Positions 34,679 to 46,537 of a stretch of DNA of 64,000 nt are shown piece by piece. The stretch covers positions 38,376,053 through 38,440,052 of the forward strand of contig OY821775.1 in assembly GCA_963682175.1 (NCBI GenBank), read 5' to 3'. The translations under genes and the position numbers were made by a program. Positions within the stretch are counted from its first letter, which is position 1, and every line of letters starts with the position of its first letter. The notes under the pieces are model-generated. The model did no database searches. It was not told the origin of the DNA and saw only the letters and a program-made list of their open reading frames with translations. This DNA is from Triglochin maritima (Eukaryota > Streptophyta > Magnoliopsida > Alismatales > Juncaginaceae).

Positions 34679-35290
34679 TCGGTCGACCGGTTGGTCCAAA
34701 CGGTCGACCGTTCCTAGTGAGAATTCAGGTTTCTACCTTACACCAGCCGAACGATGCCCTCGGACGGTCGACCGGTTGTGCATTTGAGGCAAGCCTGGTT
34801 GATTTCGGTGGAACGGGGTCCCTTTGTCGTTCGACCATGTGCACTGTTGTAGGTCAGTTGGGGCGTTGACCATCCAAAGGGTCGACCACTTGTTTGACTC
34901 GTCCGACCGATGACATAAGTTGAATAGTGGTTTGGTTCGACCGATGGTGGTTCGGTCGACCGGTGTTGATTGGATGCGATAGTGGATTTTACTAGTGGAA
35001 TTCGGCCGACCGAGAGTGCTCGGGGGTTCGACAGGTTGATGATGTTGAGCGATGGTGGATTTTACTGGTGGGTTTTGGTCGAACGGGGCTCGTTTTCCGT
35101 TCGACCGATTGGTCGTTATGTTCGTTGAACCTGGGAGGTGACCTTCTAAACGGTCGACCGGTCCCTGACTTTGGTTCGACCGAACGTATGTTGTTAGTGG
35201 GAATTGTTTGACCGATGGAGTGCCAGTCGAGGCAATTGCCCTGTTTTAGTGAGATTCGGTTGACCGGAACTCTTGGTTTGGTCGACCGTT
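34679..35290. repeat. Paired palindrome array, copy B
   Basis: It is collinear with 7128-7745. Several motifs that are degenerate in copy A are perfect here, for example the one near 34954 and the one near 35151, and the reverse also occurs. Confidence 0.8.
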
Positions 35291-35389
35291 TGTGTCCAAT
35301 TTTACGCATTGGAGGCACGGTTGTTGTCGTTGTCCGTGTGAGGTGAGTTGTGGTGCCGATGTCTTTCCGAGTTGTGAGCACGGGTGTTG

Positions 35390-35740
35390 CGGTGGTTGGG
35401 CAAAGAGCCCTGGAGCCCCGTAACTGTTGTGAGTGCTGCAGTTGGGTGAAAAAACCTTGGAGCCCAGCTAGTCTGTGCGGGGTTGGGTGAAAAAGCTCTG
35501 GAGCTCCGTAGTGTGTTCAGGTTGGGTGAAAGTGCACTGGAGCCTGAGCATGGACCGTATGATAAAGGTTGGGTGAAAAAGCCCTGGAGCCCTTAGAAGT
35601 TCGGGTTGGGTGAAAGGGCCCTGGAGCCCTGGTCGTGTTGTGGTAGCTGTGGTTGGGTGAAAAAGCTCTGGAGCCCAGCTTGACGATGTTGAGTGTTGCG
35701 GTGGTTGGGTTAAAAAGCCCTGAAGCCCAACCTTGTTGTT
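35390..35740 (+). repeat. Tandem repeat array, copy B
   Basis: It is the counterpart of 7850-8190, with about nine units of GTTGGGTGAAAAAGCCCTGG and scattered substitutions. Confidence 0.8.
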
Positions 35741-36001
35741 TGTGCTTTTCCTTGTTGATAGAATTGCATGCTAGAGTGATCAAGTTTCATGCATTGTAGA
35801 GTTTGGCATACGGGATTTCCTTCTGGAAACTCAGGCATTGTTGCATGTTTGCTTTTCTGACCAGTATCAGCGTTAGGGGGTGGTGACCGAGGAGAGGAGT
35901 GCCGCTACCTGATCCAGTTTTCTCTCATTTTGAGGTCGGAGTGATTACTTGTATTTGTTGTATAGTCTTTTTGATGTAATCACAGTTTTGAAATACCGCG
36001 A

Positions 36002-37341
36002 TGAAGCGGTGGCAAGTACGGGTCGTCCTCAGGGAGGTGAGTAGCCTCTTGCTTGTACGAAATCAAGTGGCAAAAATAGGGGGAGAAAGATGTTTATGCT
36101 ACTCTACTCTATACTACGCTAAGAAGTAGGAAATGCGAAAGGAAGAACCAAACAATGAAATAATAACTAAGCTAAGAACAAAGGAAGAATGCTGGAATAC
36201 AGAAATGGGAAAACCCATAAGGGGTGGAGTGAGTGCACACAAGCAAAGAGGTGGGTGTTGAACACATTCTTTAGGCACAAATAAAGGTGGTGTTATCATG
36301 CATAGGAAGTGTCTAAATGTTGTGGCAAAACCTATCAATCTATTTACCAACATAGTTGATAAACATTTACATATGCAAGATGTTTATTTCAGAACCTAAA
36401 CAAGCATGAGAGGTGTCTAATCATTTTGGCAAAACTCATCAAGTTATAAATTCTATCCTAAACAAGGAAGCATACTTTCATGTCAAGCAACACATTGGAA
36501 TTAAAGCATTCAATCCATTCTCATTTGCATGTATGTACATCTACTCCACCCCCCAAAGGGGATGAAACTACTCACTAAACATTACACTAATTATTAAACT
36601 AAACAAAGAAAGCATATTAACTAAGCTAATAAAACTAATGAAATGAGATTAAGCAAAGCAAAACAAGAAACATAAAACCAACAACATAATAAAGAAAACT
36701 TGTATTAAAATGACTCACATTAAAAGTACCATCCTCCTACTTTAGTGTGTGCTTCAAGGCCTCACTTCTAGTAGGAAGAATAGCCACTTAAAATATGGAG
36801 TGATTACAATGGAAGGTGAAGAGTTCTATTTATAGTCATGGAAAAAGGCAAACCGGGACAATCCCCCGATGTGGGACTAAACAAATACCAAAAATAGCCT
36901 AAACATCCTCTAATACATGTGCTGGAGAAATTTTAGCGGATTTGGGCCAAAATGGACCGTCAATTGGCGGTCCAAAATGTCCGGATCCATCTGGAATTTG
37001 TGTTGGGCTTTGCTTAGTGTATTTGGTGGTCTTGGATGCATCTACTTCGTTTATTTGAGCTCCGACCCGAATAGAATTGCCAAAATACTCCCCATGATGG
37101 TGTGGAGTTTTCTGTTTTGCTCTTAGGTCCTTCTGTCTTGCGTTCAGGTCCTTCTCCCTTGCATCTTGGTCCCTAGATCTCACAGTCCAGTCCTTTTTTC
37201 CAGCTTTTGAGTCCTTTTATGCTTCATCTCTTCAAACCTATTTATTCCTGAAAACTAAACATAAAACTCGTAACATAGCATTGTTTAGGTGAAAGATAAT
37301 GGATATAAGATACAAATATAAGCATGAAATGATGTCAATCA
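36002..37341 (-). repeat. G1 LTR 1, outer end truncated
   Basis: It aligns with the solo LTR 11451-12830 but lacks about 40 bp at the end that should read TGTTGAACG on the plus strand. It starts TGAAGCGGTGG directly after copy B sequence, and no target duplication is present. The family palindrome here is degraded to GACCGTCAATTGGCGGTC. Confidence 0.88.
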
Positions 37342-38934
37342 AATACCCCCACACCTAACTTTTGCTAGTCCCGAGCAAAACAAAGAAAGAGAAAAACATA
37401 CGAAAAATAAGAAATCCTAACTCATTTTCGTAGGAATCACGGTTGTTCTTAACACGTGCAACAAGCCGTTAAACCTCCTTGTCGCCAAGGAGGAGGAGTG
37501 TTGTCTCCTGAGGGTTTTTAGCGAATATACCCACAAAATCCGAACAAGATGCATTAATCAATCTAGCTATACGACTCGTTGGACTTATTTTGTCGGTCAT
37601 GGGACGCGGTAATACTACGGGTCGACTCTATATATGTAATCGGTCCACACACTTAGCCTAATGAGTTATTCGTGAGAGTTAGTTAAGGACTTAAGTGAAA
37701 GACATGAGCAACCTTAACTTCTGAATGTGATACAATGTGTAAAGTCCATTTTGGTTCTTATTTGACTCTTTTTTTTCTTTTTTTCTTTTTCTTTGGAGCA
37801 GTTTATTGGTTGGTGTTTGATTCTCCCAGGGTCAGGTTTCGTGCATCATTGCCTATGAGTACTTACACTATCACGTACACCTTCGCCCAAATCTCCACAT
37901 GGGGCGATCCCGACCACCCGTGTAACGGGAGTGCGGTCGGTGCATCCCAAGTCAGATGACTCGAAAGCACCAGGCACAAAGGCCCCTCAGACCTACTTTC
38001 CCGAGTGATAGGAGCCGTGCAAGAAGAGAGAATACCACTTATTCATTTATCTACATGGGAACCAAAACCCCTACACTTAAGTTTCACAAAAAGAGATTAA
38101 TGGCCTTTGACCACGACAAACTTCCTTATACTAAAAGACACGAATTATTTGACTCACTAGGTTTAGGGTGGACTTCTTTAAATGTTTGAGTGCTGAAACC
38201 CTACGATTACACGCCCCCCGAGGGAAAACCAGGGTGCATCCTAACGACTCGATAAGACCTAAAGTCAGTACTAGAAATCCTAATGCATCAAGTTCAAGAC
38301 AATTTTGGGAGCTTTCTTTTTACTTTGCCTCTCAACGGTTTTGCACATGCTAAACACACGCAAAACCTACAAAAACATTTTCTTTCGCAAACACATGAAG
38401 ATTTTGAAAGAAATGTGGAAATTTTAAAGCACTCGGCAAGCGAAAGAAGACAAGTCACCCAAGGATCATGGCAAGCATATATATCAATGTTAAATGCGGC
38501 ACACTAACATGACCCTAACAATGCACACAAAAGAAAACAAAAATCAAAAGAAAACACTTGACTATGTACACACGTAAAACACCCCCCACACCTACTTCAT
38601 GCATTGTCCTCAATGAATGTGAACAAGATACTACATGGATATATGCATGAAAAAAGGAAAGATCTCACCAACATGAAGTACAAAGGGACGTTCAGGGTCA
38701 TGTTGATGGATACAAACCCAAATTCCCTCAAAACCTGTGAGAAGATGAAGAAGGGAGATAAATACGTGAAGAGATTGGGCCCAAGTACACAACGGTTTGG
38801 GCCCACAACAATCGATGCTCACTGAAAGAGTCTTTTATTACACACTTTTTTTTCTTTTTTCTTTTTCTTTTTGTTTTTTTTTGTTTTTTTTACAAGATAT
38901 ATACATCAACCAAGATATTCTCATAATCATTTGG
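37342..38934 (-). other. G1 unit 1 polypurine tract and 3' non-coding region
   Basis: The tract GTGTGGGGGTATT (minus) abuts LTR 1. About 1.6 kb of non-coding interior follows, including pyrimidine-rich runs near 37765-37795 and 38830-38895. The place where pol should be encoded holds no RT or integrase motif on either strand. Unit 2 has the same region at 43516-45100. Confidence 0.8.
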
Positions 38935-40500
38935 TCAAAGAACGTCAAATGAGAACATCAAGTTTTGAGGACCAGAGACTTGCCGAGCTGGGCAAACTTC
39001 ACTGGTACTCTGAGGTGTCATGAGGGGTGAAAGGTCAAAGATGAAAGGCTCGAACCCCTCATGATATTGGTTGGGTGTGGGCAACAAAGAATGAAGTTGT
39101 GTTGCCTCACTAGGGTTTACTTGCTCATCGAAGAAAACCCTCCAACCAATAGGCAGGTGCATCGGAATGAGTTCCTCAGGCTCATTCGATGGATGCGGCA
39201 GACTTGCATCACTAAGAATGGGGCTTCTCCCCAACTCATCCAACAAGGACCTCCCACCATCATTTAGATCATCAAACATAAGCTCGGTCATAGGTGAGTC
39301 CTTGTTGGAGTCAATATGAAGCTCAAATGGCTCAATGACCATGGGACATGAGGTAGAGACACCTTCTGGTATAGGCATATGATGAGGTGTCTCACTCTCA
39401 CTAGTACTCTCAACTGAATCATGCAACGAACACTCCCTTTGGACATTCATGTTCGAGGCCAGCTCACTCTGTTGCATTGCGAAGACAGGCAATGAGTTTT
39501 CGCTGGGCCCACGAACATTCTCAACGGGTTGCATTGGGGTTAGGGGTGTTCGTTGATTTTGTGGTGTTTTCTCCAATTGGCGGATGAGATTTAGATTTAA
39601 AGGTTCATCCTTGGGTTCATGTTGCCTACCAGAGTTGAACACATGAAACTCGGCACTCATGTTACCGAATGAGAGCTTCATGAGACCATTTCTACAATTA
39701 ATCAAGGCATTGGAGGTGGCCAGAAATGGTCTACCCAAAATCAAAGGTATTTGAGAGTGGGTGTTCGCAACAGGATTGGTATCGAGGACAACAAAATCGA
39801 CTGGAAATATAAAATCTCCAACTTTGATAAGCACGTCCTCGATAATCCCCATGGGAATACAAATGGATCTATCCGCCAATTGGAGGGTGATCTTAGTTGG
39901 TTTCAATTCTCCAAAGTTCAACTGTTGATAAACAGAGAATGGGAGGAGGTTGACCGTTGATCCTAAATCAAGCAAAACATTGCTCATTCTAGTGTCCCCT
40001 ATCCTACACTGAATAGTAGGACACCCTGGGTCCTTGTATTTTGTGTAGGTGGGATTGGACAAAAGTGAGTTGATATTTGCAGCCAAGAATGCTTTCTTAG
40101 GAACATTGGTCTTCCTCTTGGTTGTGCAGAGATCCTTCAACACTTTGGCATATTGAGGTATTTGTTGGATGACATCCAACAAGGGGATATTAACCTTTAC
40201 TTGCTTAAACACCTCTAATATCTTGTCCATGTTGTCATTCTGGTTTTTGGTTAACCTACTTGGATAAGGAGCTTTTGGCAGGTAGGTTTTCTGCGGTGCC
40301 TGAGAAGGAAGCCTTGGTGTATTACCCTCACCCTCAGCCTCTTCTTCACCACCATTCCCACTGAGGGGCTGCATAGATGGTGGTGGGTGTGGCAAGGAAA
40401 TGTGATTGTCAACCTGTTTTCCATTTCTTAAGGTAACAATGGCATTGACATGGTGAACAGGTTCCTCAACATAGTTCTCTTGCCTCCCCCGAGGTACCAC
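38935..40500 (-). pseudogene. G1 unit 1 protease part of Gag-Pro
   Basis: A 521-codon frame includes the N-terminal linker (VNAIVTLRNGKQVDNHI), KTNVPKKAFLAANI, a retropepsin-like domain (LLDLGSTVNLLPFSVY, LGRPFLATSNALI) and a ~190-residue acidic tail with no known domain. The active site reads DLG rather than D-S/T-G, which is usual in this group of plant gypsy proteins. Two stops between this frame and the gag frame (near 40505-40518) split what is one continuous frame in unit 2. Confidence 0.85.
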
Positions 40501-40518
40501 ATTCTCATTTTATATGTG

Positions 40519-42051
40519 TTATTGCTGGTACACACGGGGGTTAGCCTCAGGCTGGCTAGGAAAACACCCTCTCTCTCTTTCATGTACAGACTGAGCCAAT
40601 TGGCCCATCTGAAGCTCTAGAGATTTGATGGTCTGCTGATTTGAAGTGAGAACTTGACTCGTGGTTGACATAAAATTTTTCATTAAGTTTTCAAGTCCAC
40701 GAGTCAAGGTCTCAAGCGAATTGAGTCGGGTTTCCATTTTGTTGGAATTTAGGAAACCCGATTGATTGGTGGTTTGCGCTTTGGGTGGCTGATAGGATTG
40801 TGCATGCATGGGAGGTTGGTGTGATTGGTAAGGTGGTCTAGAGGAGTTTGAAGGACCACCCTGGGCATTAGTTTGGTTCCATGAAAAATTGGGGTGGTTC
40901 CTCCATCCAGGATTATAAGATGATGAGTATGGGTCATTCGTAGCTCTGTCATAGATGACGTTGACCCGCTCCATCTCAGGAGGAATAAACACACACTCAC
41001 TTTCTACATGACCTATCCTACCACATGAATGACAGGGAACTTGACTAGACGTGGACATGTGAGGTGCACCCTGTTGGTTTTCGAGCTCAATCGAATCCAT
41101 ACGGCGCATTAAGGCCGCCATGCGCGCCTCGGTGGCTGTAGTGGTATCGACAACAAATGCGGCACCCGATCTAGTCGAGTTTGCATTCGCGATCCTTGCT
41201 CCTATACTAGATGATGCAGGTGGCTCCCTCACACTCTCCCATTGCATGGTTTTCTCAGCGAGGTCTTCTAGGAAAGCCCATGCCTCCCTTTCATCATTTC
41301 CCAAGAACTCTCCTTGACACATGGACTCAAGGAGCGTTCTTGACGGGATATGAAGACCTTCGTAAACAATCTGACAAAGGCGCCACAACGCGATGCCATG
41401 GTGAGGGCATGAGGATAGTAGCTCCTTGAACCTCTCTAAGTATGCATGGAATGGTTCAGTCACATGTTGATAGAACGAATTGATTTCGTTCCTCAACTTT
41501 TGAATCTGATGATTTGGAAAGTACTTCTTGAGGAATGCATATTGAAACTCATCCCAAGTCTTAAAGGCATTCGCCTGGTTGCTGTACAACCACTTCTTGG
41601 CGTCATCCTTTAGTGCAAAAGGAACGAGCCTAAGATGGATGTAGTCTGTGCTAAGTTGTTGCAGCTTGAACATAGCACAGACCTCCTCAAATTCCCTGAG
41701 AAAGATATAGGGGTCACCCTTCCCAGTGAAGCGAGGGAGCATGGAAATAAACTGAGGCTTAACCTCAAAATGGTTCCCATTAGCCTCTGGTAATACGATG
41801 CATGAGGGTAGAGCTGTACGACTCGGGTAGCATCGATCACGTAGAGGTATGGGAACGACAACAGGACGCTCAGGTGGGTCCAGCAACTGCTCCTCCTTAC
41901 GGAAATTAGCAGCCATTGAACCCGAACTATGTGCGACACGAGAGGAGGAAGGTGTCGAGACATCGATGACCGAAGCCGGATTGACAACGCTCCTCGTCAA
42001 ACGACCACTCTCGTCTCGTGTCCACGAAAGCATGCACAAAGGTGCACACAC
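40519..42051 (-). pseudogene. G1 unit 1 Gag
   Basis: A 510-codon frame of the gypsy gag type has FISMLPRFTGKGDPYIFLREF, LKDDAKKWLYS, FQYAFLKKYFPNH and FHAYLERFKELLSSCPHHGI, then a CCHC knuckle CHSCGRIGHVESEC near residue 340 and a QSYQPP-rich linker. The family is Athila/Tat-like by these motifs. It ends in a stop at 40519 that is absent from unit 2, so the stop probably arose after the unit was duplicated. Confidence 0.85.
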
Positions 42052-42667
42052 ACCATTTTTTTAACAAAGAATGTACGTAGAGGAGAAGACGGGGGGACAC
42101 AGGAGAGAAAGAATGACCCAGGAGAGAAGGGAAGAAGTCCTTATGCTACGGCGGATGGGTACAGGTAGAAGCACACAAGCAAACAAGGCTCAAGCAATCC
42201 TAAGGTCGCTAAAGGTCCTTACAGCTAGACGACGCCTAACTGCGAGGTCACACGACCTCAACACGCCTCACCTCCCTACGACGAGGACCACAAAGCCCAG
42301 CAAGGGAGCCAAGATCCGGGGATCTCGTCTCTCCTACTATCGACAAAGTGGGCAACGCCGATCAGGTCATGACGGTCGGGACCGAATCACTCTCCTAATG
42401 CGTCTGAATTCCTTAAGGCCAATGTCTACTTGATTTTAAAATTAGGCTCTTGATTAGTGTGGTTTTTGGGGCGAAGGAAAGAGTGATGAAATCCCCCATC
42501 TTATCTTTTATGGGACAGCCCCTCCTTTGTAGCGTTTTGGATTCCTAATCTAGCAATCAACTCTCCAAACAAACGCTCAACTCACACTTGTTTCAATGCA
42601 CTTCCTACTAACTAATGCATGTTCATACGAAATGCATGAATGAGAGTAGAAGGTGCGTACCTCACGC
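42052..42667 (-). other. G1 unit 1 leader, primer site deleted
   Basis: It corresponds to the 5' leader between primer site and gag in G2 (shared words such as AGGCCAATGTCTA and GTGATGAAATCCCC). No primer site is present. The leader joins directly to the middle of an LTR at 42667-42668, so the primer site and the last ~530 bp of the 5' LTR were deleted together. Confidence 0.75.
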
Positions 42668-43515
42668 CATTGGAATTAAAGCATTCAATCCATTCTCATT
42701 TGCATGTATGTACATCTACTCCACCCCCCAAAGGGGATGGAACTACTCACTAAACATTACACTAATTATTAAACTAAACAAAGAAAGCATATTAACTAAG
42801 CTAATAAAACTAATGAAATGAGATTAAGCAAAGCAAAACAAGAAACATAAAACCAACAACATAATAAAGAAAACTTGTATTAGAATGACTCACATTAAAA
42901 GTACCATCCTCCTACTTTAGTGTGTGCTTCAAGGCATCACTTCTAGTAGGAAGAATAGCCACTTAAAATATGGAGTGATTACAATGGAAGGTGAAGAGTT
43001 CTATTTATAGCCATGGAAAAAGGCAAACCGGGACAATCCCCCGATGTGGGACTAAACAGATACCAAAAATAGCCTAAACATCCTCTACTACATGTGTTGG
43101 AGAAATTTTAGAGGATTTGGGCCAAAATGGACCGCCATGTAGCGGTCCAAAAAGTCCGGATCCATCTGGAATTTGTGTTGGGCTTTGCTTAGTGTATTTG
43201 GTGGTCTTGGATGCATCTACTTCGTTTATTTGAGCTCCGACCCGAATAGAATTGCCAAAATACTCCCCATGATGGTGTGGAGTTTTCTGTTTTGCTCTTA
43301 GGTCCTTCTGTCTTGCGTTCAGGTCCTTCTCCCTTGCATCTTGGTCCTCAGATCTCACAGTTAAGTCCTTTTTCCCAGCTTTGAGTCATTTTATGCTTCA
43401 TCTCTTCAAACCTATTTATTCCTGAAAACTAAACATAAAACTCGTAACATAGCATTGTTTAGGTGAAAGATAATGGATATAAGATACAAATATAAGCATG
43501 AAATGATGTCAATCA
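42668..43515 (-). repeat. G1 LTR 2, truncated
   Basis: This 848-bp remnant is nearly identical to LTR 3 (56274-57121) and less like LTR 1 throughout. It starts at the same deletion junction as LTR 3 (CTCACGCCATTGG). Confidence 0.9.
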
Positions 43516-46500
43516 AATACCCCCACACCTAACTTTTGCTAGTCCCGAGCAAAACAAAGAAAGAGAAAAACATACGAAAAATAAGAAATCCTAACTCACT
43601 TTCGTAGGAATCACGGTTGTTCTTAACACGTGCAACAAGCCGTTAAACCTCCTTGTCGCCAAGGAGGAGGAGTGTTGTCTCCTGAGGGTTTTCAGCGAAT
43701 ATACCCACAAAATCCGAACAAGATGCATTAATCAATCTAGCTACACGACTCGTTGGACTTATTTTGTCGGTCATGGGACGCGGTAATACTACGGGTCGAC
43801 TCTATATATGTAATCGGTCCACACACTTAGCCTAATGAGTTATTCGTGAGAGTTAGTTAAGGACTTAAGTGAAAGACATGAGCAACCTTAACTTCTGAAT
43901 GTGATACAATGTGTAAAGTCCATTTTGGTTCTTATTTGACTCTTTTTTTTCTTTTTTTCTTTTTCTTTGGAGCAGTTTATTGGTTGGTGTTTGATTCTCC
44001 CAGGGTTAGGTTTCGTGCATCATTGCCTATGGGGACTTACACTATCACGTACACCTTCGCCCAAATCTCCACATAGGGCGATCCCGACCACCCGTGTAAC
44101 GGGAGTTCGGTCGGTGCATCCCAAGTCAGATGACCCGAAAGCACCAGGCACAAAGGCCCCTTAGACCTACATTCCCGAGTGATAGGAGCCGTGCAAGAAG
44201 AGAGAACACCCCTTATTCATTTATCTACATGGGAACCAAAACCCCTACACTTAAGTTTCACAAAAAGAGATTAAGGGCCTTTGACCACGACAAACTTCCT
44301 TATACTAAAAGACACGAATTATTTGACTCACTAGGTTTAGGGTGGACTTCTTTAAATGTTTGAGTGCTGAAACCCTACGATTACACGCCCCCCGAGGGAA
44401 AACCAGGGTGCATCCTAACGACTCGATAAGACCTAGAGCCAGTACTAGAAATCCTAATGCATCAAGTTCAAGACAATTTTGGGAGCTTTCTTTTTACTTT
44501 GCCTCTCAACGGTTTTGCACATGCTAAACACACGCAAAACCTACAAAAACATTTTCCTTCGAAAACACATGAAGATTTTGAAAGAAATGTGGAAATTTTA
44601 AAGCACTCAGCATGCGAAAGAAGACAAGTCACCCAAGGATCATGGCAAGCATATATATCAATGTTAAATGCGGCACACTAACATGACCCTAACAATGCAC
44701 ACAAAAGAAAACAAAAATCGAAAGAAAACACTCGACTATGTACACACGTAAAACACCCCCCACACCTACTTCATGCATTGTCCTCAATGAATGTGAACAA
44801 GATACTACATGGATATATGCATGAAAAAAGGAAAGATCTCACCAACATGAAGTACAAAGGGACGTTCAGGGTCATGTTGATGGACACAAACCCAAATTCC
44901 CTCAAAACCTGTGAGAAGATGAAGAAGGGAGATAAATACGTAAAGAGATTGGCCCAAGTACACAAGGGTTGGGGCCCACAACAATCGATGCTCTCTGAAG
45001 GAGTCTTTTATTACACACTTTTTTTTCTTTTTTCTTTTTGTTTTTTTTGTTTTTTTTACAAGATATATACATCAACCAAGATATTCTCATAATCATTTGG
45101 TCAAGGAACGTCAAATGAGAACATCAAGTTTTGAGGACCAGAGACTTGCCGAGCTGGGCAAACTTCACTGGTACTCTGAGGTGTCCTGAGGGGTGAAAGA
45201 TCAAAGATGAAAGGCTCGAACCCCTCATGATATTGGTTGGGTGTGGGCAACAAAGAATGAAGTTGTGTTGCCTCACTATGGTTTACTTGCTCATCGAAGA
45301 AAACCCTCCAACCAATAGGCAGATGCATCGGAATGAGTTCCTCAGGCTCATTCGATGGATGCGGCAGACTTGCATCACTAAGAATGGGGCTTCTCCCCAA
45401 CTCATCCAACAAGGACCTCCCACCATCATTTAGATCATCAAGCATAAGCTCGGTCATAGGTGAGTCCTTGTTGGAGTCAATATGAAGCTCAAATGGCTCA
45501 ATGGCCATGTGACATGAGGTAGAGACACCTTCTGGTATAGGCATATGATGAGGTGTCTCACTCTCACTAGTACTCTCAACTGAATCATGCAACGAACACT
45601 CCCTTTGCACATTCATGTTCGAGGCCAGCTCACTCTGTTGCATTGCGAAGACAGGCAATGAGTTTTCGTTGGGCCCACGAACATTCTCAACGGGTTGCAT
45701 TGGGGTTAGGGGTGTTCGTTGATTTTGTGGTGCTTTCTCCAATTGACGGATGAGATTTAGATTTAAAGGTTCATCCATGGGTTCATGTTGCCTACCAGAG
45801 TTGAACACATGAAACTCGGCACTCATGTTACCGAATGAGAGCTTCATGAGACCATTTCTACAATTAATCAAGGCATTGGAGGTGGCCAGAAATGGTCTAC
45901 CCAAAATCAAAGGTATTTGAGAGTGGGTGTTCGCAACATGATTGGTATCGAGGACAACAAAATCGACTGGAAATATAAAATCTCCAACTTTGATAAGCAC
46001 GTCCTCGATAATCCCCATGGGAATACGAATGGATCTATCCGCCAATTGGAGGGTGATCTTAGTTGGTTTCAATTCTCCAAAGTTCAACTGTTGATAAACA
46101 GAGAATGGGAGGAGGTTGACCGCTGATCCTAAATCAAGCAAAACATTGCTCATTCTAGTGTCCCCTATCCTACACTGAATAGTAGGACACCCTGGGTCCT
46201 TGTATTTTGTGTAGGTGGGATTGGACAAAAGTGAGTTGATATTTGTAGCCAAGAATGCTTTCTTAGGAACATTGGTCTTCCTCTTGGTTGTGCAGAGATC
46301 CTTCAACACTTTGGCATATTGAGGTATTTGTTGGATGACATCCAACAAGGGGATATTAACCTTTACTTGCTTAAACACCTCTAATATCTTGTCCATGTTG
46401 TCATTCTGGTTTTTGGTTAACCTACTTGGATAAGGAGCTTTTGGCAGGTAGGTTTTCTGCGGTGCCTGAGAAGGAAGCCTTGGTGTATTACCCTCACCCT

Positions 46501-46537
46501 CAGCCTCTTCTTCACCACCATTCCCACTGAGGGGCTG
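43516..46537 (-). pseudogene. G1 unit 2, 3' half with protease
   Basis: The 3' non-coding region (43516-45100) is followed by the protease frame, open from 46396 down to 45101 and preceded by its linker up to 46537. The protease motif reads LLDLGSAVNLLPFSVY and differs from unit 1 by a few residues. The reading frame is cut at 46537 by G2 and continues at 53976. GGCTG at 46533-46537 is the left target duplication of G2. Confidence 0.85.

Larger units (their letters stand above)
32080..35995. repeat. Segmental duplication, copy B, right piece
   Basis: It continues the alignment to copy A (from 4552) and includes the unrecognised minus frame (32693-32902), the CT-rich tract (about 34186-34240), the palindrome array and the tandem array. 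Similarity stops near 35995, where a truncated G1 LTR begins. The rest of copy A's neighbourhood (8453-13636) is absent here. Confidence 0.88.

Noticed and set aside
41849..42433. Plus-strand frames of 71-120 codons, repeated at 55455-56039
   Set aside because: They are antisense to G1 Gag or in its leader. The duplication of the G1 unit explains the second copy.
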